A stretch of DNA of 64,000 bases from a bacterium UBP4_UBA6127 (GTDB lineage: Bacteria > UBP4 > UBA4092): assembly GCA_002428325.1 (NCBI GenBank), contig DIVR01000014.1, positions 62,001 through 126,000 on the forward strand, in the 5' to 3' direction. The position numbers and the translations under genes were made by a program. Position 1 is the first letter of the stretch, and the number at the start of each line of letters is the position of its first letter. Shown here one piece after another: positions 43,901 through 52,050 of the stretch. The notes under the pieces are model-generated. The model made no database searches and was not told where the DNA came from. It saw nothing but the letters and a program-made list of their open reading frames with translations.

Positions 43901-44743
43901 GCCTTGGAGCGGCATCTGGTCAGTGTTTATGATTTGGACCAGCGGCCTGAGGTATTTAAGGAATCGCCTTCTTTTAGCCGGGAGGGATTTCATTGTTACC
44001 ATGGGATTCCCTTGATTGCCAAGGGCCAGGTGAAAGGAGTCATGGAGTTATTCCATCGGCAGGATTTTACTCCCGATCCAAACTGGCTGGAATTCCTGGA
44101 TGCGCTGGCAACCCAGACCGCTATTGCCATTGATAGTGCCTCCCTTTTTGAAAATATCGAGCGTTCCCGGCTGGAACTGATGATGGCATATGAATCGACC
44201 CTGGAAGGCTGGTCTCGGGCCCTGGATTTAAGAGATAAAGAGACTGAAGGCCATACCCAGAGAGTAACCCTGATGACAGTCCAATTGGCTGAGAGAATGG
44301 GATTTGAAGGCCAGAAGATGATGGGTATCCGGAGGGGAGCCCTTCTGCATGATATTGGTAAGATGGGTGTGCCAGACCAGATTCTTCATAAACCGGGACC
44401 CCTGAATGATGAAGAATGGGTCATCATGAAAAAGCATCCTGTTTTTGCCTTTGAGATGCTGGCGCCGATACAATACTTGAAAGAAGCGATTGAAATCCCC
44501 TATTGCCATCATGAAAAATGGGATGGAACAGGATATCCCAGGGGTTTGAAGGGCGAGATGATACCTCTGCCGGCCAGAATATTTGCGGTGATTGATGTTT
44601 GGGATGCTCTCAGTTCTGACCGTCCTTACCGGAAGGCTTGGACTCATGAAAAGGTCATGGCCCACATTCAAGAGCAGTCCGGAACCCATTTTGACCCGGC
44701 GGTGGTGGAGGCCTTTTTTGAGTTAATGAAGGATAGTTCTTAA
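40961..44743 (+). CDS. Membrane-anchored PAS/GAF/HD-GYP phosphodiesterase
   Basis: A 1260-residue signalling protein. A first membrane helix (about residues 30-52) and a second (about 320-345) flank a periplasmic sensor of dCache type. Cytoplasmic order: PAS (about 360-475), PAS (about 480-600), GAF (about 610-760), PAS (about 770-890), GAF (about 900-1060) and an HD-GYP domain (about 1080-1250). HD-GYP motifs are intact: LLHDIGKMG near residue 1130, HHEKWDGTGYPRGLKGE, and RIFAVIDVWDALSSDRPYR. HD-GYP enzymes hydrolyse cyclic di-GMP or other cyclic dinucleotides. The annotated start GTG 40961 lacks a good ribosome binding site, and ATG 41024 is possible. No GGDEF protein occurs in the window. 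Confidence 0.92.
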   Translation: MSRLNSISRGQYLTATKINPSMLLRYSKRILLWVFIFLSIGICVVGYVSYASLNRQIRISQENELEAISNLKKNQILNWRSERLGDAQVIRENSIVAKVYSQYLETHSPVVHNDLIRWMDSLIKNYGYSEVVLLDRKGEIQLIRGTLDKSIGPEIFSSILSSISSGHVVFGNFHYGNINKIHIDLIVPLVKQDGPNLISSGAILLRIDPNQFLYPLIQSWPTPSKTAETLLITKEGNDVLFLNELRHRKNTALRLKIPMKIMDLPAVRAINGEKGIVEGKDYRGVNVVAYIDQIPGTSWCMVAKVDRNENFAPIRTLGITVLIIVFLMLVGAAGIVYLFLKKQEEDWLRHQYQDVKERELLLEKYEILSRYANDMILLLDENLFILEANEKALEIYGYSRDTFVGMNAASLRPEELRNSISKAIQLMDSENTAIYETAHIKANGSPFPVEVSGRKFTKEGEIFYQLIIRDISERKESEKKILESEARFRAIYENVMEGVILLEGEHFLEVNPRGSQILGYTREELIGKTPMDICPPQQIDGSESIGKMKELIKRVYQGEFLHFEWEAIKPEGVLTELDISSSRVIIGDKMYLLAVFKDISSLKKTADRWTKINECFLKFQANPLENIHSLIHLCGEVFKADMVVYNRLVGDELRTLSHWNMPEDYIPVVATKGLICHDVMAGEGAFPLLVSHLADSKYAALDPNIKKQGFQTYYGKAIQADERNVGTLCLFFRRDFQPDVEDEKLLGIFASAISTEDQRRIILDELHDNESLLRNVLETLPVGVWFADKEGNLILANQAGIDIWGGYRYVGKEGYGNFKGWWPDTGEQIKEEEWSLYRTINSGKSILGEIIKIEAFDGQIKTIINSSVPIRNLQGEQMGAIVVNQDITRLQKAETDLEIQLEHMKALRTIDQTITGSVDMQVNLSLIVRETIRQLKVDAVDILLYNPTIQRLEFVVGEGFQTASLKRTRLRFGDGFAGIAALERHLVSVYDLDQRPEVFKESPSFSREGFHCYHGIPLIAKGQVKGVMELFHRQDFTPDPNWLEFLDALATQTAIAIDSASLFENIERSRLELMMAYESTLEGWSRALDLRDKETEGHTQRVTLMTVQLAERMGFEGQKMMGIRRGALLHDIGKMGVPDQILHKPGPLNDEEWVIMKKHPVFAFEMLAPIQYLKEAIEIPYCHHEKWDGTGYPRGLKGEMIPLPARIFAVIDVWDALSSDRPYRKAWTHEKVMAHIQEQSGTHFDPAVVEAFFELMKDSS

Positions 44744-44757
44744 CAATTTTTGATGGA

Positions 44758-45579
44758 TCATGATGATTTCTTTTTCTTTACCGCCTGGCCTGCTTTCCGA
44801 TTTAAATATTCAATCAACCGGGGGGAGAGTTTGTTGAGAAAATTTAGTATTTTAGCCCGAAAGGTCAGGGTGATTTCCCAGGTGCCTGGTTTTTGGATGG
44901 CTTTCACAATCGCCTCAGCAATAATCTCCGGGGGTATTAATCTTACTAAAGGATGGCCTTCCCGATAGGTAGTGTATCCTGCCTGGTCAAAAAATCCAGT
45001 ATCTACCGCCGGGGGATTAATCACAGTAACCCGGATGGGGATTCCTGCTTTCAACATTTCGGCTCTCAGTGAATCAGATAAACCAATCAGTCCGTATTTG
45101 GAGGCGCAATAAGCGGTTAATTGTGGAAATGCTCTTCTGCCTGCCACTGAGGAGATATTGAGGATATGCCCATATCCCTGCTGTTTCATGAAGGGTATCG
45201 CTGCCCGGCATAAATAAAGGGGACCCAGCAAGTTAGTCTGAATGACCTTTTCTATCTCTTCTTTGGAAGTATCTTCAATTGATTTAAAAAGCCCGATCCC
45301 TGCATTATTAATGAGGATATCGACTTTCCCATATTGCTCAATGACAGCTCCCACGGCTCTTTCACAGCTCATTTCATCCCGGATATCCATGGGGCAGATG
45401 AGGGTCTTGATACCATATCCCCCTTTGAGTTCTTCAGCCAATTGACCCAGCTTATCCGGAGAACGGGAGATAAGAATCAATACGGCCCCTTCCTTTGCCA
45501 GGGCATGAGCGGTGGCTTTCCCAATCCCCCCGGTAGCACCGGTTAAAATGATGGTCTTATCTTTTATGGATTTTTTCAA
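44758..45579 (-). CDS. Short-chain dehydrogenase/reductase
   Basis: A 273-residue classical SDR. The cofactor motif TGATGGIGKATA is at residues about 13-25, NNAG follows near 92, catalytic serine in NISSVAG, and Y-x3-K in YCASKYG. The tail NRKAGQAVKKKKSS is basic, as in SDRs that associate with membranes or lipid substrates. Substrate and cofactor preference (an S-R after strand 2 suggests NADP) are not certain. It converges with the HD-GYP gene, with only 14 nt between stops. A weak AAGGG ribosome binding site precedes the ATG. Confidence 0.92.
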   Translation of the reverse strand: MKKSIKDKTIILTGATGGIGKATAHALAKEGAVLILISRSPDKLGQLAEELKGGYGIKTLICPMDIRDEMSCERAVGAVIEQYGKVDILINNAGIGLFKSIEDTSKEEIEKVIQTNLLGPLYLCRAAIPFMKQQGYGHILNISSVAGRRAFPQLTAYCASKYGLIGLSDSLRAEMLKAGIPIRVTVINPPAVDTGFFDQAGYTTYREGHPLVRLIPPEIIAEAIVKAIQKPGTWEITLTFRAKILNFLNKLSPRLIEYLNRKAGQAVKKKKSS

Positions 45580-46202
45580 GGGTATCCCCTTCGCTAAATG
45601 TTCTATTACCCAATTAACAATAATTTCAAAATGATAATTCCCCGGAAATACTCAAACCTTCCTTTGAAATTGTCTCATTATATAGCTTTTGGCCGGATAC
45701 TCTCCATAAAAAAGAAGTTTATTCCATATAACTGTCTAATATTTATGAGCCACCCCCTGAATTATCCGGAGAAATAGGAATTATTCCGAGAATAGCAATG
45801 AGTGTCTCAGAATTCGTAACGAAGAAGAGACGGAGTGTCTCAGACCTGCTCCGTTAAGGGTCCGTTTGGGGGCTGTAAAGGCGGCGAAATAATTCTCGGA
45901 AAGGTTCCTGGAATCGAGAAAGAAAAAAGGGGGAGGAAAGGGATAAAAAAAGAGTGGGTGGAGGTCTATGGGTTTTTGCGCTCCCTGGAAAGGGAAATTC
46001 GGGTTTAATCCCAAGTAAATGCACGCCTCCTGGAAGACCAGGATGTTTGATTGAAGACTCATCCACCCAAATAGTATTTTCAGATTTTTCAGGGGGATTG
46101 TCAACAGTTTTTTTTAATCAACAGGATGCAATTTTATTGAATGAAAACGGGTTCTGGGTTATGATTTCAAAAACACACCTAAGAAGAATCAAACCTAAAA
46201 TT
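45580..46202. other. Repeat-bearing intergenic region upstream of pyrR
   Basis: In these 623 nt no reliable gene was found. It contains an inverted-repeat-bounded segment (45784-45901) with a GGAGTGTCTC unit, a purine-rich stretch (45900-45960), and the leader of pyrR. A PyrR-binding loop of the Bacillus type was searched for by eye and not found. Confidence 0.5.
45784..45901. repeat. 118-nt element bounded by 10-nt inverted repeats
   Basis: TTCCGAGAAT (45784-45793) and ATTCTCGGAA (45892-45901) are perfect inverted repeats. Between them lie two GAGTGTCTCAGA units and a CGGAG...CTCCG hairpin related to the sequence at 9533-9561. Size and ends resemble a miniature mobile element, but no target duplication could be established. 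Confidence 0.45.
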
Positions 46203-46754
46203 ATGACCTGGAATTTAAAACGAAAAATTATGGATGAGGCGGAGATTGCCCGCCGAATGGAACGTATGACTTATGAAATACGGGAAATTCATCCCAATCC
46301 CCAAAACCTGTTGCTGGTTGGGATAAGGACCCGGGGCGTCTATCTGGCGGAACGGTTGAAAATCAATCTGGATGAAGCCTATAGCAGTTCAGTCCCGCTG
46401 GGAGCGGTGGATATTACCTTATATCGGGATGACCTGTCCCGGCTGGATTACTCGCCAGTGGTCAAGGATACCGAACTTCCTTTTGATATCGATGATAAAA
46501 ATATCCTGCTGGTAGATGATGTGCTTTATACCGGGAGGACTATCCGGGCAGCCATGGATGTCATCTTTGATTTTGGCCGGCCCAAATCCATCCAGCTGGC
46601 TGTGTTGGTGGACAGAGGCCACCGGGAGTTGCCGATTCAGGCGGATTTTGTGGGGAAAAAAGTCCCTACAGCATCCAGCGAGCAGGTTCAGGTGAAACTG
46701 ACAGAAGCCGATGCGGTCGATGAAGTAGTTATTTTGGAACAAACCCAACCCTGA
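46203..46754 (+). CDS. pyrR: PyrR bifunctional pyr operon regulator / uracil phosphoribosyltransferase
   Basis: A 183-residue protein with start at ATG 46203 (MTWNLKRKIMDEAEIARRME); upstream in-frame codons to 45954 add sequence unlike the family. Motifs: NLLLVGIRTRGVYLAERL, VDITLYRDDLSR, the PRPP-binding loop ILLVDDVLYTGRTIRAAMD and LAVLVDRGHRELPIQADFVG. PyrR senses UMP/UTP and PRPP and in many bacteria binds pyr mRNA to promote termination; it also makes UMP from uracil and PRPP. It is 14 nt upstream of pyrB, which fits autoregulation of this operon, though no attenuator was recognised. The ribosome binding site is weak. Confidence 0.95.
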   Translation: MTWNLKRKIMDEAEIARRMERMTYEIREIHPNPQNLLLVGIRTRGVYLAERLKINLDEAYSSSVPLGAVDITLYRDDLSRLDYSPVVKDTELPFDIDDKNILLVDDVLYTGRTIRAAMDVIFDFGRPKSIQLAVLVDRGHRELPIQADFVGKKVPTASSEQVQVKLTEADAVDEVVILEQTQP

Positions 46755-46768
46755 CAGGTATAAATAAT

Positions 46769-47707
46769 ATGGAATTAAAATCACGACATCTTCTGGGGCT
46801 GGAATACCTGGATCGGGAGGAGATAGAACTTATCCTCCAGACCACCAAGCCCTTTAAGGAAATCTTCACACGTTCAGTTAAAAAGGTTCCCACTCTCAGG
46901 GGACGTACCGTAGTCAATCTTTTCTTTGAAGCCAGCACCCGGACCCGAACCTCATTCGAATTGGCTGCCAAACGGTTATCTGCCGATGTAGTCAATATCG
47001 CCATTGCCCAGTCTTCTGTTACCAAAGGGGAATCTTTGCTGGATACCGTCAAGACCATTGAGGCCATGAAAACAGATTTCCTGGTGGTCCGGCATGCGGT
47101 CGCCGGAGTCCCCCAGTTCCTTTCCACCCGAATCAAATCCACCATTGTCAATGCCGGGGATGGCCAACATGCCCATCCTACCCAGGGGTTGCTGGATTTA
47201 TTTACCATGTGGGAAGTGAAAAAGAAAATAGAAGGATTGAATGTCCTGATTGTCGGAGATATTCGGCACAGCCGAGTCGCCCGTTCCAATATCTGGGGAC
47301 TGACCAAGCTGGGAGCCCATGTTACGGTGGTCGGGCCTCCCACCCTGATACCTCCCGATATTGAGAGGATGGGCGCCAAAGTCAGCCATAGCCTGGATGC
47401 TGTGCTGGAAGATGCGGATGTCATTAATATCCTTCGGCTTCAGTTGGAGAGGCAGAAGAAAAACATGTTCCCTTCCATCCGGGAATACCATGCCCTGTAT
47501 GGAATGGATGGTAAGCGGCTCCGAAGGGCCCGGAAAGATGTCATGATCATGCATCCCGGCCCCATGAACAGAGGCGTGGAAATATCCCCTGAAGTGGCGG
47601 ATTGTTCCCAATCCTATATCCAGGAACAGGTTACCAACGGGGTGGCTACCCGGATGGCTGTCCTTTATCTGTTGGGCGGCGGCCGTGGGGATGTTGTCGC
47701 TGAATAA
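46769..47707 (+). CDS. pyrB: Aspartate carbamoyltransferase catalytic subunit
   Basis: A 312-residue ATCase catalytic chain that makes carbamoyl-aspartate, the first committed pyrimidine step. Motifs: LFFEASTRTRTSFELA (carbamoyl-phosphate loop), SSVTKGESLLDT (80s loop with the catalytic S and K), VVRHAVAG, NAGDGQHAHPTQGLLDLFT, VLIVGDIRHSRVARSN, INILRLQLERQ and MHPGPMNRGVEI. The chain is complete and lacks a regulatory subunit gene nearby, as for class C ATCases. It lies between pyrR and pyrC on the same strand. Confidence 0.97.
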   Translation: MELKSRHLLGLEYLDREEIELILQTTKPFKEIFTRSVKKVPTLRGRTVVNLFFEASTRTRTSFELAAKRLSADVVNIAIAQSSVTKGESLLDTVKTIEAMKTDFLVVRHAVAGVPQFLSTRIKSTIVNAGDGQHAHPTQGLLDLFTMWEVKKKIEGLNVLIVGDIRHSRVARSNIWGLTKLGAHVTVVGPPTLIPPDIERMGAKVSHSLDAVLEDADVINILRLQLERQKKNMFPSIREYHALYGMDGKRLRRARKDVMIMHPGPMNRGVEISPEVADCSQSYIQEQVTNGVATRMAVLYLLGGGRGDVVAE

Positions 47708-47897
47708 ATAATGGCAAATGAGGCCATTCAATTATCAAGAGACTTGATTAGATGGGTTGTTCCGGGAAGAGTATCCGGGATAGCGGGTTTATTTACCGGT
47801 TAATCTGACAACCTAAATGATAAAGAGAGGTATCCCCTCCAGCAGGGAAGAATAGGAAGATACCTTTATTAAAATATCACAGCAATGGATAGAACTT

Positions 47898-49193
47898 ATG
47901 GCAAAAACCTTATTAATTAAAAATGGAAAATATGTGGACCCGGTGAGTCAGACCGTCCAAATGATGGATATCCTGGTGGAAGATAATCTGGTTATCCGGA
48001 TGGAGCAGGGAATTGTTGCCCCTGAGGCCGAAATCCTGGATGCTTCAGGTTGTTATGTGACGCCGGGATTGATTGATATGCATGTCCATCTAAGGGAACC
48101 AGGCCGGGAAGATGAGGAGACTGTTTATAGTGGAACCCGGACGGCGGCTCTGGGAGGAATTACTTCGGTGGCTTGCATGCCCAATACCAATCCTCCAATC
48201 GATGACCGGGCAGGGGTCTCCCTGATTTTGGCAAAAGCCCGGGAAGAAGGGGCTGCCAATGTCTTCCCGATAGCGGCAATCACCAAACAAATGCAGGGCG
48301 AAGAACTGACTGAATTCGGCGACCTCAAGGCTGCCGGCGCTGTGGCTGTTTCTGATGACGGTGTCTCTGTCATGAATGCGGAAGTCATGCGGCGAGCTTT
48401 GGAATATTCCAAGGCTTTTGACCTGACAGTCATTCAGCATGCCGAAGATAAGAACCTGGCCGGTGAAGGGGTCATGAATGAAGGTTACTGGTCCACAGTC
48501 TTGGGGCTTCGAGGCATTCCCAATACAGCGGAATCGGTCATGGTCGGCAGGGATATCCTGTTATCCGAAATGACCGGAGCTAAATATCATGTGGCCCATA
48601 TCAGCACCCTGCGGTCGGTGGATTTGGTTCGGCAGGGAAAACGCCGGGATGTGAAAATAACCTGTGAAGTCATGCCCCATCATTTTACCCTGACCGATGA
48701 AGCCGTAAAATCTTATGATTCCAATACTAAAATGAATCCTCCCCTGCGGTCGGAATCTGACCGTCAGGCCTTGTTGGATGGGTTGCAGGATGGGACAATC
48801 GATGTGATTGCCTCTGACCATGCGCCCCATGCCGAGTTTGAAAAAGAGCAGGAATATGACCGGGCACCCTTTGGCATTGTCGGGTTACAGACTATTCTTC
48901 CTTTAACCATGACTGAGCTGGTCCATAAAAATATACTGACTATCGAACAGGCCATTGCCAAACTGACAGTGAATCCAGCCCGAATCCTGGGAATTGACCG
49001 GGGAATCCTGGCTCCGGGGAAAGTGGCGGATATTACTGTAATCGACCCCCATAAAAAGGTGCTGGTTACCAAAGAATGGCTGCAGGGGCCTTCCAAGAAT
49101 ACTCCTTTTATCGGGATGGAACTGGAAGGATGCGCTGTTGCCACCATTGTGGCAGGCAAAATTGTCATGAAAGATGGGGAACTGCTAATTTAA
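47898..49193 (+). CDS. pyrC: Dihydroorotase
   Basis: A 431-residue class I dihydroorotase that cyclises carbamoyl-aspartate to dihydroorotate. The metal motif is LIDMHVHLREPGREDEE near residue 57, followed by ACMPNTNPPID, the VIQHAED, HVAHISTLRSVDL, CEVMPHHFTLTD and ASDHAPHAEFEKEQ with the catalytic aspartate. The end carries the usual amidohydrolase closing strand GKVADITVIDP. It follows pyrB after 190 nt; the gap has no strong terminator, so it may be in the same transcript or have its own promoter. A terminator follows. Confidence 0.97.
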   Translation: MAKTLLIKNGKYVDPVSQTVQMMDILVEDNLVIRMEQGIVAPEAEILDASGCYVTPGLIDMHVHLREPGREDEETVYSGTRTAALGGITSVACMPNTNPPIDDRAGVSLILAKAREEGAANVFPIAAITKQMQGEELTEFGDLKAAGAVAVSDDGVSVMNAEVMRRALEYSKAFDLTVIQHAEDKNLAGEGVMNEGYWSTVLGLRGIPNTAESVMVGRDILLSEMTGAKYHVAHISTLRSVDLVRQGKRRDVKITCEVMPHHFTLTDEAVKSYDSNTKMNPPLRSESDRQALLDGLQDGTIDVIASDHAPHAEFEKEQEYDRAPFGIVGLQTILPLTMTELVHKNILTIEQAIAKLTVNPARILGIDRGILAPGKVADITVIDPHKKVLVTKEWLQGPSKNTPFIGMELEGCAVATIVAGKIVMKDGELLI

Positions 49194-49214
49194 CTCTCTG
49201 GTTACCCATATTTT

Positions 49215-49251
49215 AAAGGGGCAGTCCTGGCGGATTAGCCCCTTTTTTATT
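49215..49251 (+). terminator. Rho-independent terminator after pyrC
   Basis: AAAGGGGC pairs with GCCCCTTT around a 15-nt loop, then TTTTTATTT. It starts 21 nt after the stop. Confidence 0.9.
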
Positions 49252-49488
49252 TGAATCCCATATCAGCGAATAACTAAAGGTAGTAGTATATTTTAATCAT
49301 GCTATTTAGGCTGATAAGGGATTCTATGAGATTCATGCTGTATGGGTGGAATTCTGAAGTTTGGGTGGTAAGCTGAAATATTGGAACAAAAAAGCTTCTT
49401 TTAACGTCTAATATCTAAATTAACAGGGGTTAGATTGATTTTTCCCTTAGATTTAAGGGTCTGTGGAAGTATTGCCATTTCCCACCAG

Positions 49489-50841
49489 ATGGGATTGAGG
49501 AATAGAAAATTGATAGATGCAAAAAAGATAATTAGATTATATTCAGGGATTATCATTGTTTTGGTGTTGGCTCTCTCCCCTGTTTTCCCACAAAATCCGA
49601 CAGAACTTCTCGAGAAGCTAACCCTGCAGCAGGCCGTTGATTTTGCCATTGAACATAATATGGATATCAAGAAGCAACAGTCTGAAATCAGGGTGGCTGA
49701 AGCCCAGCTGGAAGGAACCTTAGCGGATTGGCGTTTTCAACTGGATTTAACATCCGAGTATGACCATTTGTATAATACCGGAGCGACTCAGAATCCAGGG
49801 TCCAATGCGGACCAGTTATACACCTACCTGGAAGCCAGCCAGCCAATCTTGACTTTTGGCAAGGCTCCCAATGCCGCTAAAGTCTCCCAAGTGAATATTG
49901 AGCTGCAGAAAACCTCCCTGAAAGAGGTTATGCAATCAGTCGAACATGATGTAACCGTGGCTTTCTACAATATCCTGCTTCAGCAAGAATTGGTGGATGT
50001 TAATGAAAAAGCGGTATCGATAGCGGCAGAGCATCTTAAGAATGCAGAATTACGGCTGAATCAGGGTATCAATACCAAGTTTGATGTAACCCGGTCCCGG
50101 GTGGATTTGGCTAACCGCCGCGCTGACCTTATCACTACCCAGACCGCATTGGAAAAAGCCAGGCATAGTTTTAATCAGTTACTCAATATGCCGCCTTCCA
50201 CTTTAATTCAAATGGAGGGCCGGCTGGAATTTAAGGAATACCACCCGGAGGTGGATGCCTTATGGGAAGCTGCCCGGAAAAATCGGCCCGGATTGTTGAG
50301 TAAACAGTTAACAATCAAACAAAATCAGTATCAGCTGGAGTATTACAAGGCCTCTTACAGCCCAATGGTTTCTATTGGCGGTAAATATAATATTGAGCAT
50401 TCCAAGTACGAAGACCAAAATGACAGAAATTTTAATCAATGGTCGGCTTATCTGAAAATCACGACTCCCTTATGGGATGGAAATAAGACAGAAAGCCAGA
50501 TAAAAGTCTCCCGAGGATATATTGAACAGGCTGAATATGATTTAAATAAAGAAACCCTGGCGGCTCGGACGGATATCGAGCAGGCTATCCTGGATATCGA
50601 TAAGCAGAAAGAACTGGTGGAGACTAATCAATCTGCTGTGGAGCTGGCTGAATTATCTCTCAGTATGGCTCAGTACAGTTATGAAAATGGACAGGGAACA
50701 ACCTTGGATGTCACTGATGCGGAGTTATCCCTGAGAACAGCTCGAAGCAACCTGGCAAATTCAGTGAATAATTATCTGGTGGCGATGGCTGATTTGAAAA
50801 AAGCAGTGGGGTTGGATGAACTCCCCGGGCAAAAGGATTAA
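49489..50841 (+). CDS. TolC-family outer membrane efflux protein
   Basis: A 450-residue outer membrane channel subunit of an efflux system. ATG 49489 gives a positive N-terminus and hydrophobic signal (LYSGIIIVLVLALSPVFPQ); an upstream TTG at 49435 lengthens it by 18 residues and a downstream TTG (near 49510) is also possible. Two OEP repeats are visible, with the coiled-coil helices LTLQQAVDFAIEHNMDI, NAELRLNQGINTKFDV, and in the second half LELAELSLSMAQYSYENGQG with TTLDVTDAELSL. TolC trimers bridge the outer membrane and periplasm. The next gene starts right after the stop codon, forming a tolC-adaptor-RND operon. Confidence 0.93.
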   Translation: MGLRNRKLIDAKKIIRLYSGIIIVLVLALSPVFPQNPTELLEKLTLQQAVDFAIEHNMDIKKQQSEIRVAEAQLEGTLADWRFQLDLTSEYDHLYNTGATQNPGSNADQLYTYLEASQPILTFGKAPNAAKVSQVNIELQKTSLKEVMQSVEHDVTVAFYNILLQQELVDVNEKAVSIAAEHLKNAELRLNQGINTKFDVTRSRVDLANRRADLITTQTALEKARHSFNQLLNMPPSTLIQMEGRLEFKEYHPEVDALWEAARKNRPGLLSKQLTIKQNQYQLEYYKASYSPMVSIGGKYNIEHSKYEDQNDRNFNQWSAYLKITTPLWDGNKTESQIKVSRGYIEQAEYDLNKETLAARTDIEQAILDIDKQKELVETNQSAVELAELSLSMAQYSYENGQGTTLDVTDAELSLRTARSNLANSVNNYLVAMADLKKAVGLDELPGQKD

Positions 50842-52041
50842 ATGAATATGAAAAAGCTAATGGTTTTATTGATATTGCTGTTAACAACTGTTTGGGTGTC
50901 GGGCTGCAGCTCATCCAAAAACAATAAAGGAAAATCCAAAGGAAAACCCGTGGCGGTAACTACTGCCAAGTCGGTTAAAAGAGATATTCCTTTAGTCATA
51001 AAAGAAATCGGGACAGTAGAAGCTTATTCGATTGTTTCTGTCATCAGCCAGGCTCAGGGGACCGTAACCCATATCTATTTCAAGGAAGGCCAGGATGTCC
51101 GGCGGGGCGACCTGCTGTTTCGGATTGATTCCCGCCCCTATGATGTCGATGTAAGGCTTTCTGAAGCTAATTTATCCAAGGCACAAACCTCTGTGAAGCA
51201 AGCCGAAGCCGCTCTTATGAAAGATCAGGCTCTGCTGAATAATGCCAAAAAAGAAACCCAGCGATATAAAAATCTACTGGAACATGGAGTCGTTACCCAG
51301 CAGGCATATGATGACCTCCTGACCAATGTTGAGAGTTTGGAAGCCACTCTGGAATCAGATAAAGCAGAAATCCAGACCGGGAAAGAATCGGTTCGGGTTG
51401 CCAGGGAACAGCTGGAGAGTTCCAAACTGCAGCAAAGCTACTCTATCATCAAATCGCCTATCAGTGGGCGTACCGGGAGCCTGATTGTGGATGCCGGAAA
51501 TGTTGTTAAGGCCAATGACCGCCCTCTGGTTTCCATCAATCAGATTAGTCCCATCTATGTGTCTTTCAGTGTACCAGAAAAAGAATTAGAACAAATACGG
51601 AAATATATGGGAGCAAAATCTCTCCAGGTCAAAGCTTATCTGGATGATGAGGAGACACCGGAAACCGGGGTGCTGAGTTTTATTGACCATTCCATTGACA
51701 ATACAACCGGAACCCTTACTCTGAAGGCAACTTTTGTGAATAAAGCACATCGCCTCTGGCCAGGACAATATGTTCATATCGTATTGGAACTGGCTATCCA
51801 GAATAATCAAATCCTGGTTCCTTCCAAGGCGGTTTGTGTCGGGCAGCAGGGTGAGTATGTTTATGTGGTCAAGGCTGACCAGACGGTAGAGTCCCGACCC
51901 GTGGTTGTTGACCGGACTGAAGGTGAAGAATCTGTCATTACCCAGGGACTCCAGGAAAATGAAGAAGTGGTAACAGATGGGCAATTAAAGCTGTTGCCGG
52001 ACAGTAAGGTTACCATTATTCAGCCGGGAACCAGGAGATAA
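50842..52041 (+). CDS. RND efflux periplasmic adaptor lipoprotein (HlyD/AcrA family)
   Basis: A 399-residue membrane fusion protein. The signal MKKLMVLLILLLTTVWVSGC ends in a lipobox with C as the lipidation site. The barrel-sandwich hybrid (lipoyl-type) halves are VSVISQAQGTVTHIYFKEGQ and SIIKSPISGRTGSLIVDAGN, separated by a long alpha-helical hairpin (about residues 105-190). The beta-barrel and membrane-proximal parts follow (GTLTLKATFVNKAHRLWPGQ, ILVPSKAV). The adaptor links the inner membrane pump with the TolC channel. The start codon follows the tolC stop directly, and the RND gene begins 9 nt after this gene ends. Confidence 0.95.
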   Translation: MNMKKLMVLLILLLTTVWVSGCSSSKNNKGKSKGKPVAVTTAKSVKRDIPLVIKEIGTVEAYSIVSVISQAQGTVTHIYFKEGQDVRRGDLLFRIDSRPYDVDVRLSEANLSKAQTSVKQAEAALMKDQALLNNAKKETQRYKNLLEHGVVTQQAYDDLLTNVESLEATLESDKAEIQTGKESVRVAREQLESSKLQQSYSIIKSPISGRTGSLIVDAGNVVKANDRPLVSINQISPIYVSFSVPEKELEQIRKYMGAKSLQVKAYLDDEETPETGVLSFIDHSIDNTTGTLTLKATFVNKAHRLWPGQYVHIVLELAIQNNQILVPSKAVCVGQQGEYVYVVKADQTVESRPVVVDRTEGEESVITQGLQENEEVVTDGQLKLLPDSKVTIIQPGTRR

Positions 52042-52050
52042 TAAGCATCC

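Noticed and set aside
45781..46104. 107-codon minus-strand frame in the pyrR leader
   Set aside because: Low-complexity peptide spanning the repeat element; it looks like translated repeat DNA, not a gene.
47198..47731. 177-codon minus-strand frame inside pyrB
   Set aside because: Antisense shadow of a complete pyrB with all motifs intact.
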